Positions 23,110-33,260 of a DNA stretch of 64,000 nt are shown here, one piece after another. The position numbers and the translations under genes were made by a program. The notes under the pieces were generated by a model, which was given only the letters and a program-made list of their open reading frames with translations, did not search any database and was not told the DNA's origin. Origin of the DNA: Ottelia alismoides (taxonomy: Eukaryota; Streptophyta; Magnoliopsida; Alismatales; Hydrocharitaceae); contig JAZKJV010006929.1 of assembly GCA_037367405.1 (NCBI GenBank), forward strand, positions 1-64,000. Direction: 5' to 3'. How positions within the stretch are numbered: the first letter of the stretch is position 1; each line of letters begins with the position of its first letter.

Positions 23110-26100
23110 TCAAGTTGGTGCATAGATATCAATCATGCTCAACTTGGACGAACACTTCTGAAATGGTCCCCTGAGCAATGCCTTGGTGAAGATGTCTGCT
23201 GTTTGTTCACCTGAACTTATATGAGAGGTAGAAATCAAACCCTTCTGGATTATATCTAGTATAATGGCTATCCACCTCAATATGTTTGGTTCTTTCATAG
23301 AATGCGGGATTATTTGCAATAAATAAAACAACCTGATTGTCTCACTGTAGATGCATGGGAAGTGGTATCTCGATGTACAAATCTGCAAGCACTGCTCGCA
23401 CTGTGCTTGCTTGAGCCATAGTCCTGTATTCAGATTCAACACTTGATTTAGCCACCACCGTTTGCTTCTTGCTTTTCCAAGAAACAAGAGAACTTCCCAC
23501 AAACACGAGAAAGCCAGAAGTGGACTTTCTATCCTTGGAGCATCCTGCATAATCTGCATCAGCACATGCAGATAGTGAAAGAGTTGCTCCCTTCCTGAAT
23601 AATAATCCTGCCCCTGGAGAAGATTTTAAATATCTCAAAATCATGTATATGGTATCCATATGGACCTGTTGAGGCTGCTCCATGAATTGACTCACCCGAC
23701 TCACTACAAAGGCGATATCGGGTCTAGTAATAGTAATGTAGAGGAGCTTTTAAACCATCTCTCTATAGCTTCTTTTGTCAACCTCCTCCGTATGCTCATC
23801 ATACAACTTCATACTAGGATCCATTGGAGTACTAGATGGTCGACACCCAACCATACCTGTCTCAACAAGCAAGTTTGTAGCATATTTCCTTTGGGTCATT
23901 ATAAGACCCTGTGCATTCCTGGCAAATTCCAGCCCCAAGAAATACCTTAGAGTACCAAGGTCCTTGGTAACAAAGTGATGACCCAGAAATTCTTTTGACA
24001 TCTTGACCCCCTGCACATCATCTCCTGTAACAAGTATGCCATCTACATATACCATAATGACAATGGTACCTCTAGTTGTTTTCTGCACAAAGAATGAATG
24101 GTCTGCATTTAACCTCTTGAACCCTTGCTTCTCAATTAAATCTGATAGCTTCTAAAACCATGTCCTTGGACTTTGTTTAATGCCATATATTGCCTTATGA
24201 AGTCTACATACCTGCTGACACTCCCCCTCAGCAGCAAACCCAGTTGGCTGCTGCATGTAGACTTTCTCCTGTAGATTACCATACAAAAATGCATTTTTAA
24301 CATCTAGTTGGAACAAGGGCCAATCACGTACCACAACCACTGTATGGACACAGAGAGTAGAGTGTCGAGCTACTGGAGAAAAAGTATCCAAGTAATCAAC
24401 GCTGTAGGTCTGAGTAACCCCCCGTGCCACTAATCTGGCCTTGTAGCGATCTAGACTACCATTCGCATGACAATTGACGTGCCAGGAGATGGAGATACCA
24501 AGGTCTAGGTACCTCGTTGTCGCAGTGCAGCCATCTCTTCGTCCATAGCCAAAAGCCAACAACTATCCTTCAATGCTTCCTGGTAATTCCATGGAATATC
24601 CACAACAGATAGAGCAACAACAAATCTCTGAAAGTCCTTGTCAGACGGTGAAACAAAACCTGGGAAGCAATTGGGTACGAAGCACAAGACCGCTTCTACT
24701 TTGGAAGTGAACAGGTAAATCCAGATGTAATGAATTCTGCACAGGTATATCTTCAGACCCATCGTTAGAAATATGAATATCAGAACAAACCTGGGGCGTA
24801 ATGATAGATGGATGTGTGCCAGGGGCAGAGGCAGTCCGACGAGTGTAGAATTTAGGAAATGATGGAACAGTGGGAGGAGGTGGTGGAGGTGGAGGAGGAG
24901 GTGGTGATATAGGTGGCAAACTCATATGAGGAGGCACATAGACTCCCTCATCAGAACTGGACGAAGCCAGCCTGTCTCCTGTAGGAGAGAAATACATCAC
25001 ATATTCAAAAAAGGTGACATCCGCACTGATATAATATTTTCGGTGCAATGGATCATAACACCTATATCTCTTTTGAGTCCTTGAGTAACCAACAAACACA
25101 CATTTGACAACTCTAGGAGAGAGCTTGTCAAGACCTAGAAGCAATTGATGGACAAAGGCAACAGAACCAAACACACGAGGAGGGAGTGAGAACAATTCTT
25201 TTCAGGAAAGACTATGGAAAAAAGAATTTTCTCACCCAAGACAGACGAAGGCATGCGATTGATCAAGTAGCATGCTGTAAGGACCGCATCACCCCAGAAG
25301 AAATGTGGGGCGTGACTTTGAATAAGAAGAGTTCGAGTGACATCAAGTAAATGACGATGTTTCCTTTCTGTAACCCTATTTTGTTGAGATGTGTAGGCAC
25401 AAGATGTTTGATGTATAATACCACGGGACGAAAGAAAACGGGACAAGGCACGAGTTCAAAATTCCAAAGCATTATCAGTCCGCACAATTTTAACCGAGGT
25501 TGAGAATATATTCCGCACTTCATTGATAAAATTTTTGATTACATCCCCAACTTCAGACTTATTCTTCAAAAGAAAGACCCAAGACAGACGAGAGAAATCA
25601 TCCACAGCAACTAGATAAAACCGGTGTCCCTGGTGATCAGGAACACGACTAGGACCATAAATTTCAATATGAAATAAATCAAAAGGGGAGCTATTGCTCC
25701 GACTCTGACGACTAAGAAAAGCATAATGATGATGCTTTCCCAACCGACACGTCTCCACTGAAAAGAAGCTTCCAGTGAAATCTGAGGCAACATATGACAC
25801 AACTTTTGAAGTGGGAGATGATCAAACCGTAGATGCCAAGTATAATGAGAAACTGGGCTTGTTGCAGAAGAGGAAACACCAGCAAATGGACCTCAGACAA
25901 GACGATAAAGACCACCCTGTTCACGGCCACATCCAATCACTTTGCCCGTAAGTATGTTCTGAAAAACAAGAGACGAAGGGTCAAAAATAGCTATACAGTG
26001 CAAATCTTTTGTAATCTGACTAATGGATAATAAATTCATAGAGAAATCATGGGCATATAACACATTCTTCAGTTACATAGAAGGTGTCAACTAAATCTCC

Positions 26101-27253
26101 CCCTGTCCAGTGATTGGGGAATGCGTTCCATCGGCAATCACAACTGTTCTACCTGATGGAACCTGTCTATATGATGTAAGCTGATTCCCGTCGCCGCGTA
26201 AATGATGAGTAGCTCCAGAATCCATAATCCAGTCAGAAATCTCAGAGCCATGACTCGATGTGAGAGCAAAGATACTACCTGAGGTATTGGCTGTGGCAGA
26301 TGTACTAGCGGATGCCGAGGTAGCAATATCTGAATGGCCTCCAGAAGAGGAAGAGGAGGCATGAGGCATGATATCCCTTAGTCTAGCAACAAGTTCATCA
26401 AATCTCTGATCAGAAGAAGGGGCAACAGGAGATTCACTCTGCTATGCAACTCGGGCTGAAGCTGGAAAATCATGCTTAGATTAGCACGTGTCCTCTGTGT
26501 GGCCTGGACGATGACAATACGTACATGGTTGAAGAATGCGGCCTCCTCTACCATGAGGTTCACGTCCACGGGAAAATGAAGAGACCCCTCGACCTCGAGA
26601 GGCTGCCATGGCCGAGGAAAATGGACCAGTAGCTGTAGATGGAATTATATTCTGCTGAGTCTGCGGAACGCTTCCTCCATTGGAGGAATGGTGGCATCCG
26701 TTAAAATTTGAGAGCGAGCCGCGTCATACTCTGGATCAAGTGCTGCTAGGAAGACACCGACCAATGTAGCATTTCTGTATGTCTTCTATTGCTCTGGAGT
26801 CGTAGTTAGAGGCATGAAACTGTGAAGCTTCTCAAACATCCATCGTAGGGATGTATACAAGGAGTGGAGGGGGAGGCCGTTCTGCTTCACTGTAAATATA
26901 TCATGCTGGAGTTGGAGAATCTTTGTCTTGTTCCTTGCTTGAGAATACGTTGTCGCAAGGATTTCCCACATCGCCTTTGCCGCAAGTTGATGTAACACAT
27001 CACTGGCGATCTCAGTCGTCAATGTACCAGAGAGCAATACTTTGGCATATGCATCGTCTGCCTCCCAAGAGGCATTCACTCCAGTCTTCTCCAACGGCTC
27101 ATCCTCGGTAAGAATATGCTTCTTACCGCTAGACTTCATAAGGCTCATGAACTGCATAGTACAAAGCTCATAATTTGTTCCGGTTATTTTTACAATAGGC
27201 GCTGGACCTCTGAATGCGCCAGTAGAGGGAGCATCAACCTTGCTATCTGACAT
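23110..27253 (-). pseudogene. gag-pol of Copia A, broken
   Basis: On the minus strand gag starts at 27253 (MSDSKVDAPSTG). A CCHC knuckle (CTYCHRPGHTEDTC) lies near 26500 and the protease site DWIMDSGATHH near 26235. Integrase is at 25800-25135 (FYLVAVDDFSRLSW, GIIHQTSCAYTSQQNRVTERKHR). RT is at 24562-23750 ([13 protein letters not shown]). RNase H is at 23704-23110 (ADADYAGCSKDRKSTSGF). The RT palm box reads YVDGILV where YVDDI is normal, so one metal-binding aspartate is gone. Several frameshifts also break it. The gag is close to those of Copia E and F. Confidence 0.88.
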
Positions 27254-27654
27254 GATGCCGATGGAGATAGACTAAACCGAATGAGTACTTGCGAAGACAA
27301 GTGTCTACGCAGACATGGTTGGATTTGGTTGCGCATGTAGACTTAGGCCACAACCAAATCCATCAAAGAGATGAAGGCACGCGTGGAAGACTGCGAGAGG
27401 GGCTGCGTGTGCCCGGATGACGCTAGAGGCGCACGGTAGGGTCGCAAGGAGGCAAGGGGCCACGGGACCAGGTGGCGCACGTGGGACTGGCTGAGCAGGG
27501 CTGCAGGCCGGGCGGCGTACGCAAGACTGGGGACCGGGCAGCGCTGCGGACAGGAGGTGGGCGACGACGCCAGGCCCGGAGAGGAGAGAGGAGAAGGCGA
27601 GGGTTTGGAGGTAGGGCTTGGCCTAGGGTACGAGAGATCCGGTCTAGGACCACC

Positions 27655-27666
27655 GCTCTGATACCA
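27655..27666 (-). promoter_or_regulatory. primer-binding site of Copia A
   Basis: TGGTATCAGAGC on the minus strand, directly inside the 5' LTR; complementary to the 3' end of initiator Met-tRNA, as in many plant Copia elements. Confidence 0.85.
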
Positions 27667-27694
27667 TGTTGGAAGAAATGATAATCTGTCTATT
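27667..27694 (-). repeat. 5' LTR of Copia A, inner 28 bp
   Basis: TGTTGGAAGAAATGATAATC and the target CTGTCTATT match the end of the 3' LTR. The Mutator-like element begins at 27695. Confidence 0.85.
27686..27694. repeat. 9-bp TSD CTGTCTATT of the Mutator-like element (left copy)
   Basis: Exact copy at 32609-32617. Nine-base duplications are the hallmark of the Mutator superfamily. Confidence 0.9.
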
Positions 27695-27871
27695 GAAGGA
27701 AATTCGCCTGAGGGGTACCTGTGGAATCTTATTCCACTGGACCTCCATGCGAATATATATTTTGTTAAGTACCTTAAGGAAGCCCTGACTTGAGGTCACG
27801 GTTTCCATAGTAGGGGAACGTCACTTGAAGTCACGGCTCCCATTGAAGGAAGCCGTGACCTCAAGTCACGG
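27695..27871. repeat. left terminal inverted repeat of the MULE
   Basis: About 177 bp matching the reverse complement of 32460-32608. It has about 30 extra bases (near 27780-27815) relative to the right end. Confidence 0.85.
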
Positions 27872-28329
27872 CTTTCTCTGCTTCCAGGACAGACAAGTCC
27901 CCACTCATGGTGGTGGGACTGTATCTACATAGCACATACACAAACACATACATAAAACATAAGACATATACGATCCAAAGAAGAGAGATATAAAACATAA
28001 GAAAAGTTCTTCAGTTAATATACAGAAAACGATATGGAGTCGTAACAAAAGAAGGTTTTCATTCAATATACATTCAATATATATCGTGGTACAAATAAGA
28101 TCTTCACTACGTTACAAATATATTACACAAATTTCTTTTTATGAAACACTCTAAGTTTAGGCGGCATTTCGTCAGATTCCTACGGTAGTGTCTCAGGCTG
28201 CAGTTGGCTTGAGGGCATGATCTGGCTAGCTTCATCAATCTGTGAGATCATATATCCATCGAGTGCTGCCACATCGTCCATATGAAGTACTGGAAGTGGA
28301 GAGCATCGTGAAGGGCCGGAGTCAGAAGG

Positions 28330-29165
28330 ACCCCTCTTGTTCATCGGGGCGACTGGTGTGGATAGGCGCTACTAGGGATGCAATGGTCCTGGAACGGAGT
28401 CTGAAAATCATCAGCAGTAGATGCTTCGACTTGTCGCCTCCGACCACCTCCAGCTCTTGATCCTTCGCGTCCTCGTCTATGTCCTCGTCCACGACCCTGG
28501 TCAATAGGAGTTGGTTCCGCGGAAACTCCTTCTTCATATCCTTCAGCTTCCTCATCATTATCTGTCCCATCTCTAAACTGTCTCTCGATGGCTTCCAGTA
28601 GTCGTTGCTCAGAATCAATCGTCAAAAATGCCACACGTTCTGGATCATCCCTTGTTAGATGGATGTCTCCAAGCCTCGATACCTGCAAAATGAGACATAC
28701 TCGAGTCATATTCCATCTATGTTGAAAATGAAATGTTAATGTAATTGTTACTCACAACAAAGTCCATCATGCACCCGTGTCTACCAATAAACCGTCGGGT
28801 GATACGGTTATACCAACTCATGTAGTCATCTGTCACCCCATCTCCTCCTAGCACTATGAGGACCGTCTCCACAATATAATCTCACATGTTCTCCCACATC
28901 CCCAAGAAGTTGACGTGGAATTGGATCCAATCAACGTTGATCTTCCCTCGCAGATCTATCGAGTGGAGCTTTAGACATGTGTTATACGGGCTTGGGATCA
29001 CCTGAACTGCTCCAAATTGTCGTAACACACGATCTGGAGTGTATAACTCAACCAAACAGAAATGAATCAGTGGTACTCTTGCACCATGAAGATCCGGTGC
29101 TTCCAAGCAGTACAGAGGATGCATATGCATCACACCTGTCGTGTAAGGCCTCCAAACAACCTACG
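28330..29165 (-). pseudogene. plant mobile domain (PMD) exons of the MULE
   Basis: The minus strand reads VVWRPYTTGVMHMHPLYCLEA, then LIHFCLVELYTPDRVLRQFG, VIPSPYN, DYMSWYNRITRRFIGRHG and FVVSRLGDIHLTRDDPE, ending in an Arg/Gly-rich tail. VE.H.PDRV.RQFG..Q.IP and WY.RITRRF are PMD signatures; this domain is known from plant MAIN/MAIL proteins and from transposons. A GTGAGT donor near 28756 and TTTGCAG acceptor near 28684 fit an intron inside the domain. It follows the zinc-knuckle exon of the transposase, so the two may be one transcript. Function in the element is unknown. Confidence 0.75.
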
Positions 29166-30520
29166 AAAATAGAAAGAATTTTATTAGAGTCATGGATAAC
29201 CCCTCGTAGTGTAACAACATGCTAGATTTACTTTCATGCCTGTGACGCTGTCTGAAGGTCAATGGTTCTCAAAAGTTAAACAAGAGAAGTGACTAGTAAA
29301 AAATTTAGTCGTAATTATCAAAAAGTAAACAACCTTGGGTAGTACGGTTTGGACATTTCCTCCTATTGTGGCCACTCCCCCGACATAACCCACATTTGTT
29401 TAGACTTGGTGGCCCATGGCTACTATGCCGATGATTATGACCAAGTTGACGACAAGCCCCGCGCTGTTGTTGGACAGGATCCTCACGCATGTCCATTTCA
29501 TTATGAATCCGCTTTGATTTAGGCCGACCCTTGGATCGTACTCTTGTTGGATCTGGAATTATTTTCTCTGTTACGAATGTTGGCCATACCTCCCCATCTT
29601 CAATGGGGTAAAAGACACCTTCATAGATGTTTTGCTAACACTGCCATGTATACCGCAGGTCCATATGCTCATCAACATTAATATTTAGATGTGCTAGAAT
29701 AGCGCATGCATGAGAGGAAGGGATTCTGTGGACCTGTCATTTCTGATAAGTGCAAGACAAGTCACTCAATAGGACTGAATGTTTCCTTCCGCCCTTTAGA
29801 CCAAACTGTGTCATCCGTTGCCCTGTGGTGACTTCATATAAGTGTAAAGGAGCACCCCTGATTCGAGTGATTCGATGGCTGTTGCTCCTATCCATCCACC
29901 TCTTTAGCATGTCAGCAGCGTATTTGGTGAATTGGTCACCATGAGTAAGATGAGACATTGCCTGATTTGCCTCACTATGATGGTCGTAGAAATATTGAAT
30001 GCAATTGTAGTATGTCTTCTACACCAAAGCTGCCATTGGAAGTGATCTTGCATCTTTCAATACATCGTTATATCTTTCGGAGAAGTTAGATGTCATGTAT
30101 ACAAAACGATGTCCACAATCAAAAGCCAAAGTCCATTGATCTCTAGGGCAATTGTGCGTGTCAAACCAATACCATGCATTTTCGTCCATTTCCTTCAACC
30201 TGTCCATGTAATTGGTCCACTTTGTGTATAAGCCTTCCCAGCCTTTATTACCAGGCTCTTCATTATCTGATTTTTCATGACATCATTAAAGTTACTAGCA
30301 ATATGACGTAGGCAGAATGAAGTGCTATGAAGTTGCAATCAAGTTGAGGGTGATCTTGGTTTGCTACGCGATGCAAGCATGTATGTGGTGCATCTAATTT
30401 TGAAATCACAAAGAGGCCATCAAATGGGCGACGATGTCCACGCAACCGTCAAAGGCAACCCTTGCTCTTCTCGCTACAATAAATAACCCATACATGACAG
30501 TCAGATTCGTGCACCTCAAA

Positions 30521-30528
30521 ACTGTAAT
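30521..30528. repeat. 8-bp TSD ACTGTAAT (left copy)
   Basis: Exact copy at 31320-31327, flanking the hAT-like element. Confidence 0.9.
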
Positions 30529-31319
30529 CATTGTTTTTAAAAACGCGCCTCGAGGCGCTGAGGCGTACGCCTCGAGGCGTTTTTCTAGGAAAAACGCCTC
30601 GAGGCTATAGCCTCATGCAGCCTCAGTGAGGCTTAAGCCTCGAGGCTTATGAGGCGCGCCTCGAGGCGTAAGCCTCGAGGCGTTGCCTCGAGGCGTAGCC
30701 TCATTTGTGTGCTGATTTTTTGAATTTTTTCTGCAATATTTTTTTCTTTTCTTTTTGATTGTGGGCTTTTCATCTTTCATAGACAAGTATGTTCAAGTCC
30801 ATAAGCTTACAATTCCCTAAAATGCATTTTTTCAGTTTATTAAAGTATTGAGCTTATTTTTACTTTGTTATGCATGTTCTTTATATATCAACATGAACAA
30901 AAAATTTGGATCTTGAGATATTAAATCTAATGCCTCTACTCTTAGTATGCATCTTGTGTTACATCTAGCCCCTCTAGTAAATTTTATTCAAGACTTTAAA
31001 TTTTGCAGAGAGTTAGCTATTATTGTGCTTGCATATTCATATTTACTTGACTCCTTACTGATTTAGAGTCCAAAAAAGAGTGTTATATAACAACTTCGAT
31101 GTTTAAACCATGATGTTAGCCTTGAAATGTCATGGAGTTATGTAATTACTCAACTATTAAATTTATAGAACTTGGAAATTGTAATTATGGTTAATTATGA
31201 TGTTTTATGAAAAAATTTCTTCCACGAGTGAGGCTTACGCCTCAATACGCCTCGAGGCTTACGCCTCGAGGCAATACTGGGAAAACGCCTCGATACGCCT
31301 CACGTTTTTTAAAACCTTG
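30529..31319. mobile_element. hAT-like element with GCCTCGAGGCG palindromes, inside the MULE gene
   Basis: 791 bp, ends CATTGTTTTTAAAAACG and CGTTTTTTAAAACCTTG as imperfect inverted repeats, with an exact 8-bp TSD as in the hAT superfamily. Both ends hold dense copies of the palindrome GCCTCGAGGCG and its relatives (about 30545-30705 and 31230-31305); the middle is plain AT-rich DNA. No transposase is encoded. Removing it with one TSD rejoins the MuDR domain reading frame. Confidence 0.88.
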
Positions 31320-32459
31320 ACTGTAATGGTGCTTGAGGTGAAATAACTTGACTGAATAAATCAAGTCTTCTTTTGACTTGAAGGTCATCCTATTTCTTAA
31401 CTCATCTGAACTTGCCATTCCGTCATGAATTCCCATAACATCATCACCATTACGAATGTAACCATCACCGTCTCGTGTGTTATAAAAGGGAATGCCAGAT
31501 TCACACGTAAAGTCTCGTTCTCATCGTCCAACATTTCTCCATCATCATTTTCCATTTCATCATCAGTGTTCTGTGGGGTATCCTCCATTATACGATCAAT
31601 CTCGGGATCGTGGTCCTCCCCTTTAGTGTAGATGGGGTCATTCAGAGAGGGTCCCAAAGGTTGGGGCAAATTTACTGTTGTCGCCATCTCCCTTCCACAT
31701 GTGGTCACACCAGATGTACGAGAAACAACATGTGTTCTTGGAGCCGTCGTCAGAGCTTAGCGTATATACATAGGAGCTCTTGTGCATACAATGTCAGTAA
31801 ATAAAACTGGTCTGTAGGAGCTTTCCATCATCTCAACGTAGTTCAAAACATCGTCAATGTCACCATCATACTCCACATCAACCAAAAAAGTCTCATTATT
31901 CTCCAACATCGTGGGAAACACACGTAATTCTGTACCATTGGTTAAGTCAAGACGAAATGATTTTGCAATCATTTCGACCAATCCATTAAATGTCAAACCC
32001 ATCCCAATTTTTATGGGTTTCACCCGACCTCCCTCGTATCTGACTTCTTTGCAATCCTTACAAATCTTTCCACCAGCATGGCACAAGCACAATACTTCCA
32101 TTGCTTTGACTATCTTCAAAAACAAGAGTAATTAAAATTATACATGAAAAATTTACACTCCTAAGTACACAATGTGTGGCTTATACAAAACAAAAAAAAT
32201 CAATAAACACATAATGCTAGGGTTCACTCACAGTGGATGAGATGGAGCACCACAACAAGAGGTGGCAGCGAGAGGGAGACACGAGGCGATCACTGGCTCG
32301 AGGGGGGTGGAATCGGAGGAGGTGGCGGCACGGGAGGGGGCGTGCTTGCGGAGGGGGAGGCTGGGGCGGCGTGGAGTGCGTCAGTCCCGGGCAAGAGGAG
32401 GGTTCTGTGCACGTGGGGGAGGGTCGGGTCACGCCTCTGTCTATATTCAACCCATAGTT

Positions 32460-32608
32460 GTGACTTGAGGTCATGGCTTCCTTCAGTGGGAGCCGTGACT
32501 TCAAGTGACGGCTCCCTACTATCCTTGGGGTACTTAACAAAATATATATTCGTTTGGAGGTCCCGTTGAATAAGATTCCACAGGTACCCCTCAGGCGAAT
32601 TTTCCTCT
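32460..32608. repeat. right terminal inverted repeat of the MULE
   Basis: Inverted copy of the left end, starting from the TSD at 32609-32617 and running inward for about 149 bp. Confidence 0.85.
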
Positions 32609-32617
32609 CTGTCTATT

Positions 32618-32733
32618 CCTGAAACCCTAGGCTCTCTTATATAGAGGAGAGGCCTATGAGTCAATTACATAAGATAGACATAAGAAAAACAAAACAACGA
32701 AAACAATACATAAGACTTGGAAATATCTCTACA
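32618..32733 (-). repeat. 5' LTR of Copia A, outer 116 bp
   Basis: Collinear with 22987-23102, including the CTCTTATATAGAGG promoter segment. Ends CTCTACA, then the flank CCCAT and L1 sequence. Confidence 0.88.
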
Positions 32734-33260
32734 CCCATGAAGTGTCGTGCCAAGGTCAGCCAGACCTCGGCTGCTCTGCTACCGCATTCTTCTCCACCCT
32801 CAATCGCTTAATGCTATTTTGTCCCTCCCATGCTCTTAAATTGAAGAATCTAATATTGACATCTTCTACCGCCCATAGTTGCAACGACCTTTCCTTCAGT
32901 GCAGCCTTTTTCTTCGTATCGTTTTCCCTGATTACATTTAGATGGCCATTCGTTATCTCTATTTCCCATCAAAGACCTCATGTACCATCATCCTCGTTAT
33001 CGTGTCTGCAAGATGCACTTTGTCGGTGTTCCTCTACTATTTACTTGATCCCTGACTCCTTTAGCCAAGCTCATTCGAACTTGAAATAAGATACTTAGAT
33101 CCATGTCTCACTTCCTCGTTGGATGGCCACAGCAAATGTGTACGATCCAAGAATGATCTAGCTCTAGACGTGGCGACAAAAGTCGTAAAATTTTTCTTAA
33201 GCACCCCAAAAGCCAATAACCTGTCAATTTTTGACCTCATGATCGAGTTTCTACATGTAA

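Larger units (their letters stand above)
29305..32125 (-). pseudogene. MULE transposase, catalytic core deleted, interrupted by hAT-like element
   Basis: In minus-strand order: an N-terminal region (32125-31757, MEVLCLCHAGGKICKDCKEV), an acidic linker (31708-31397), then the MuDR DNA-binding domain (SSDELRNRMTFKSKEDLIYSV), split by the 791-bp insertion and continuing FEVHESDCHVWVIYCSEKSKG. HQLDCNFIA-like text near 30330 runs almost directly into CLRHIASNFNDVMK near 30310, which in intact MULEs lies after the DDE core. So the segment with the catalytic DDE residues is missing. Then come DQWTLAFDCGHRFVYMTSN-like text (30207-30019), a damaged SWIM finger near 29740 and a zinc knuckle CGLCRGSGHNRRKC (about 29340-29390). 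Stops and frameshifts are also present. Confidence 0.82.
27695..32608 (-). mobile_element. Mutator-like element (MULE) with PMD gene, inside the Copia A LTR
   Basis: 4914 bp with long inverted ends and an exact 9-bp TSD. The ends share AAATTCGCCTGAGGGGTACC and the following TGTGGAATCTTATTC, then continue for about 150-175 bp and contain copies of GTGACTTGAGGTCACGGC-type words. The minus strand carries MULE transposase pieces followed by a plant mobile domain. A hAT-like element (30529-31319) sits in the transposase gene. Confidence 0.93.
22959..32733 (-). mobile_element. Copia element A, 5' LTR split by a Mutator-like element
   Basis: The 3' LTR is 22959-23102. The 5' LTR is 27667-27694 plus 32618-32733. 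Both are 144 bp once the insertion is removed. The PBS TGGTATCAGAGC is at 27655-27666 on the minus strand and the polypurine run GAGGGGGAG lies just inside the 3' LTR. Flanks TCCAT (22954-22958) and CCCAT (32734-32738) fit a 5-bp TSD with one change. Without the insertion the element is about 4.85 kb. It interrupts the L1 LINE. Confidence 0.92.
9720..33260 (-). mobile_element. old L1-type LINE split into pieces by nested insertions
   Basis: Four blocks on the minus strand read in L1 ORF2 order. 33260-32734 has the end of the endonuclease (SKIDRLLAFG) and an FFNLRAWEGQNSIKRLRV-like linker. 22958-22126 starts the RT (SIVKDEFKVAMATMKHD, then KTLALRLMRR, GDLCYAGQFHDDNKDG and SFFILANRQSKE). 20623-20150 continues with KQGYLLSP and KLKDWRLKLLFKDGYL. 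10212-9720 holds the post-RT region (GICMAW, FPRLFAVVVG). Removing the elements in between lets the L1 text resume; for example GM joins KQG across the 20624-22125 insertion, and WLAL joins MNKCIM across the 101-bp RTE fragment. It is heavily mutated and inactive. Confidence 0.8.

Noticed and set aside
30545..30710. CRISPR-like look of the repeated GCCTCGAGGCG stretch
   Set aside because: Spacing is irregular, units are palindromic and only 10-20 bp apart, and the block is bounded by hAT-like ends in a plant genome.
32230..32664. Overlapping ORFs on both strands near the right end of the MULE
   Set aside because: They lie in the GC-rich subterminal region and TIR, have no domain, and extend into the Copia LTR.
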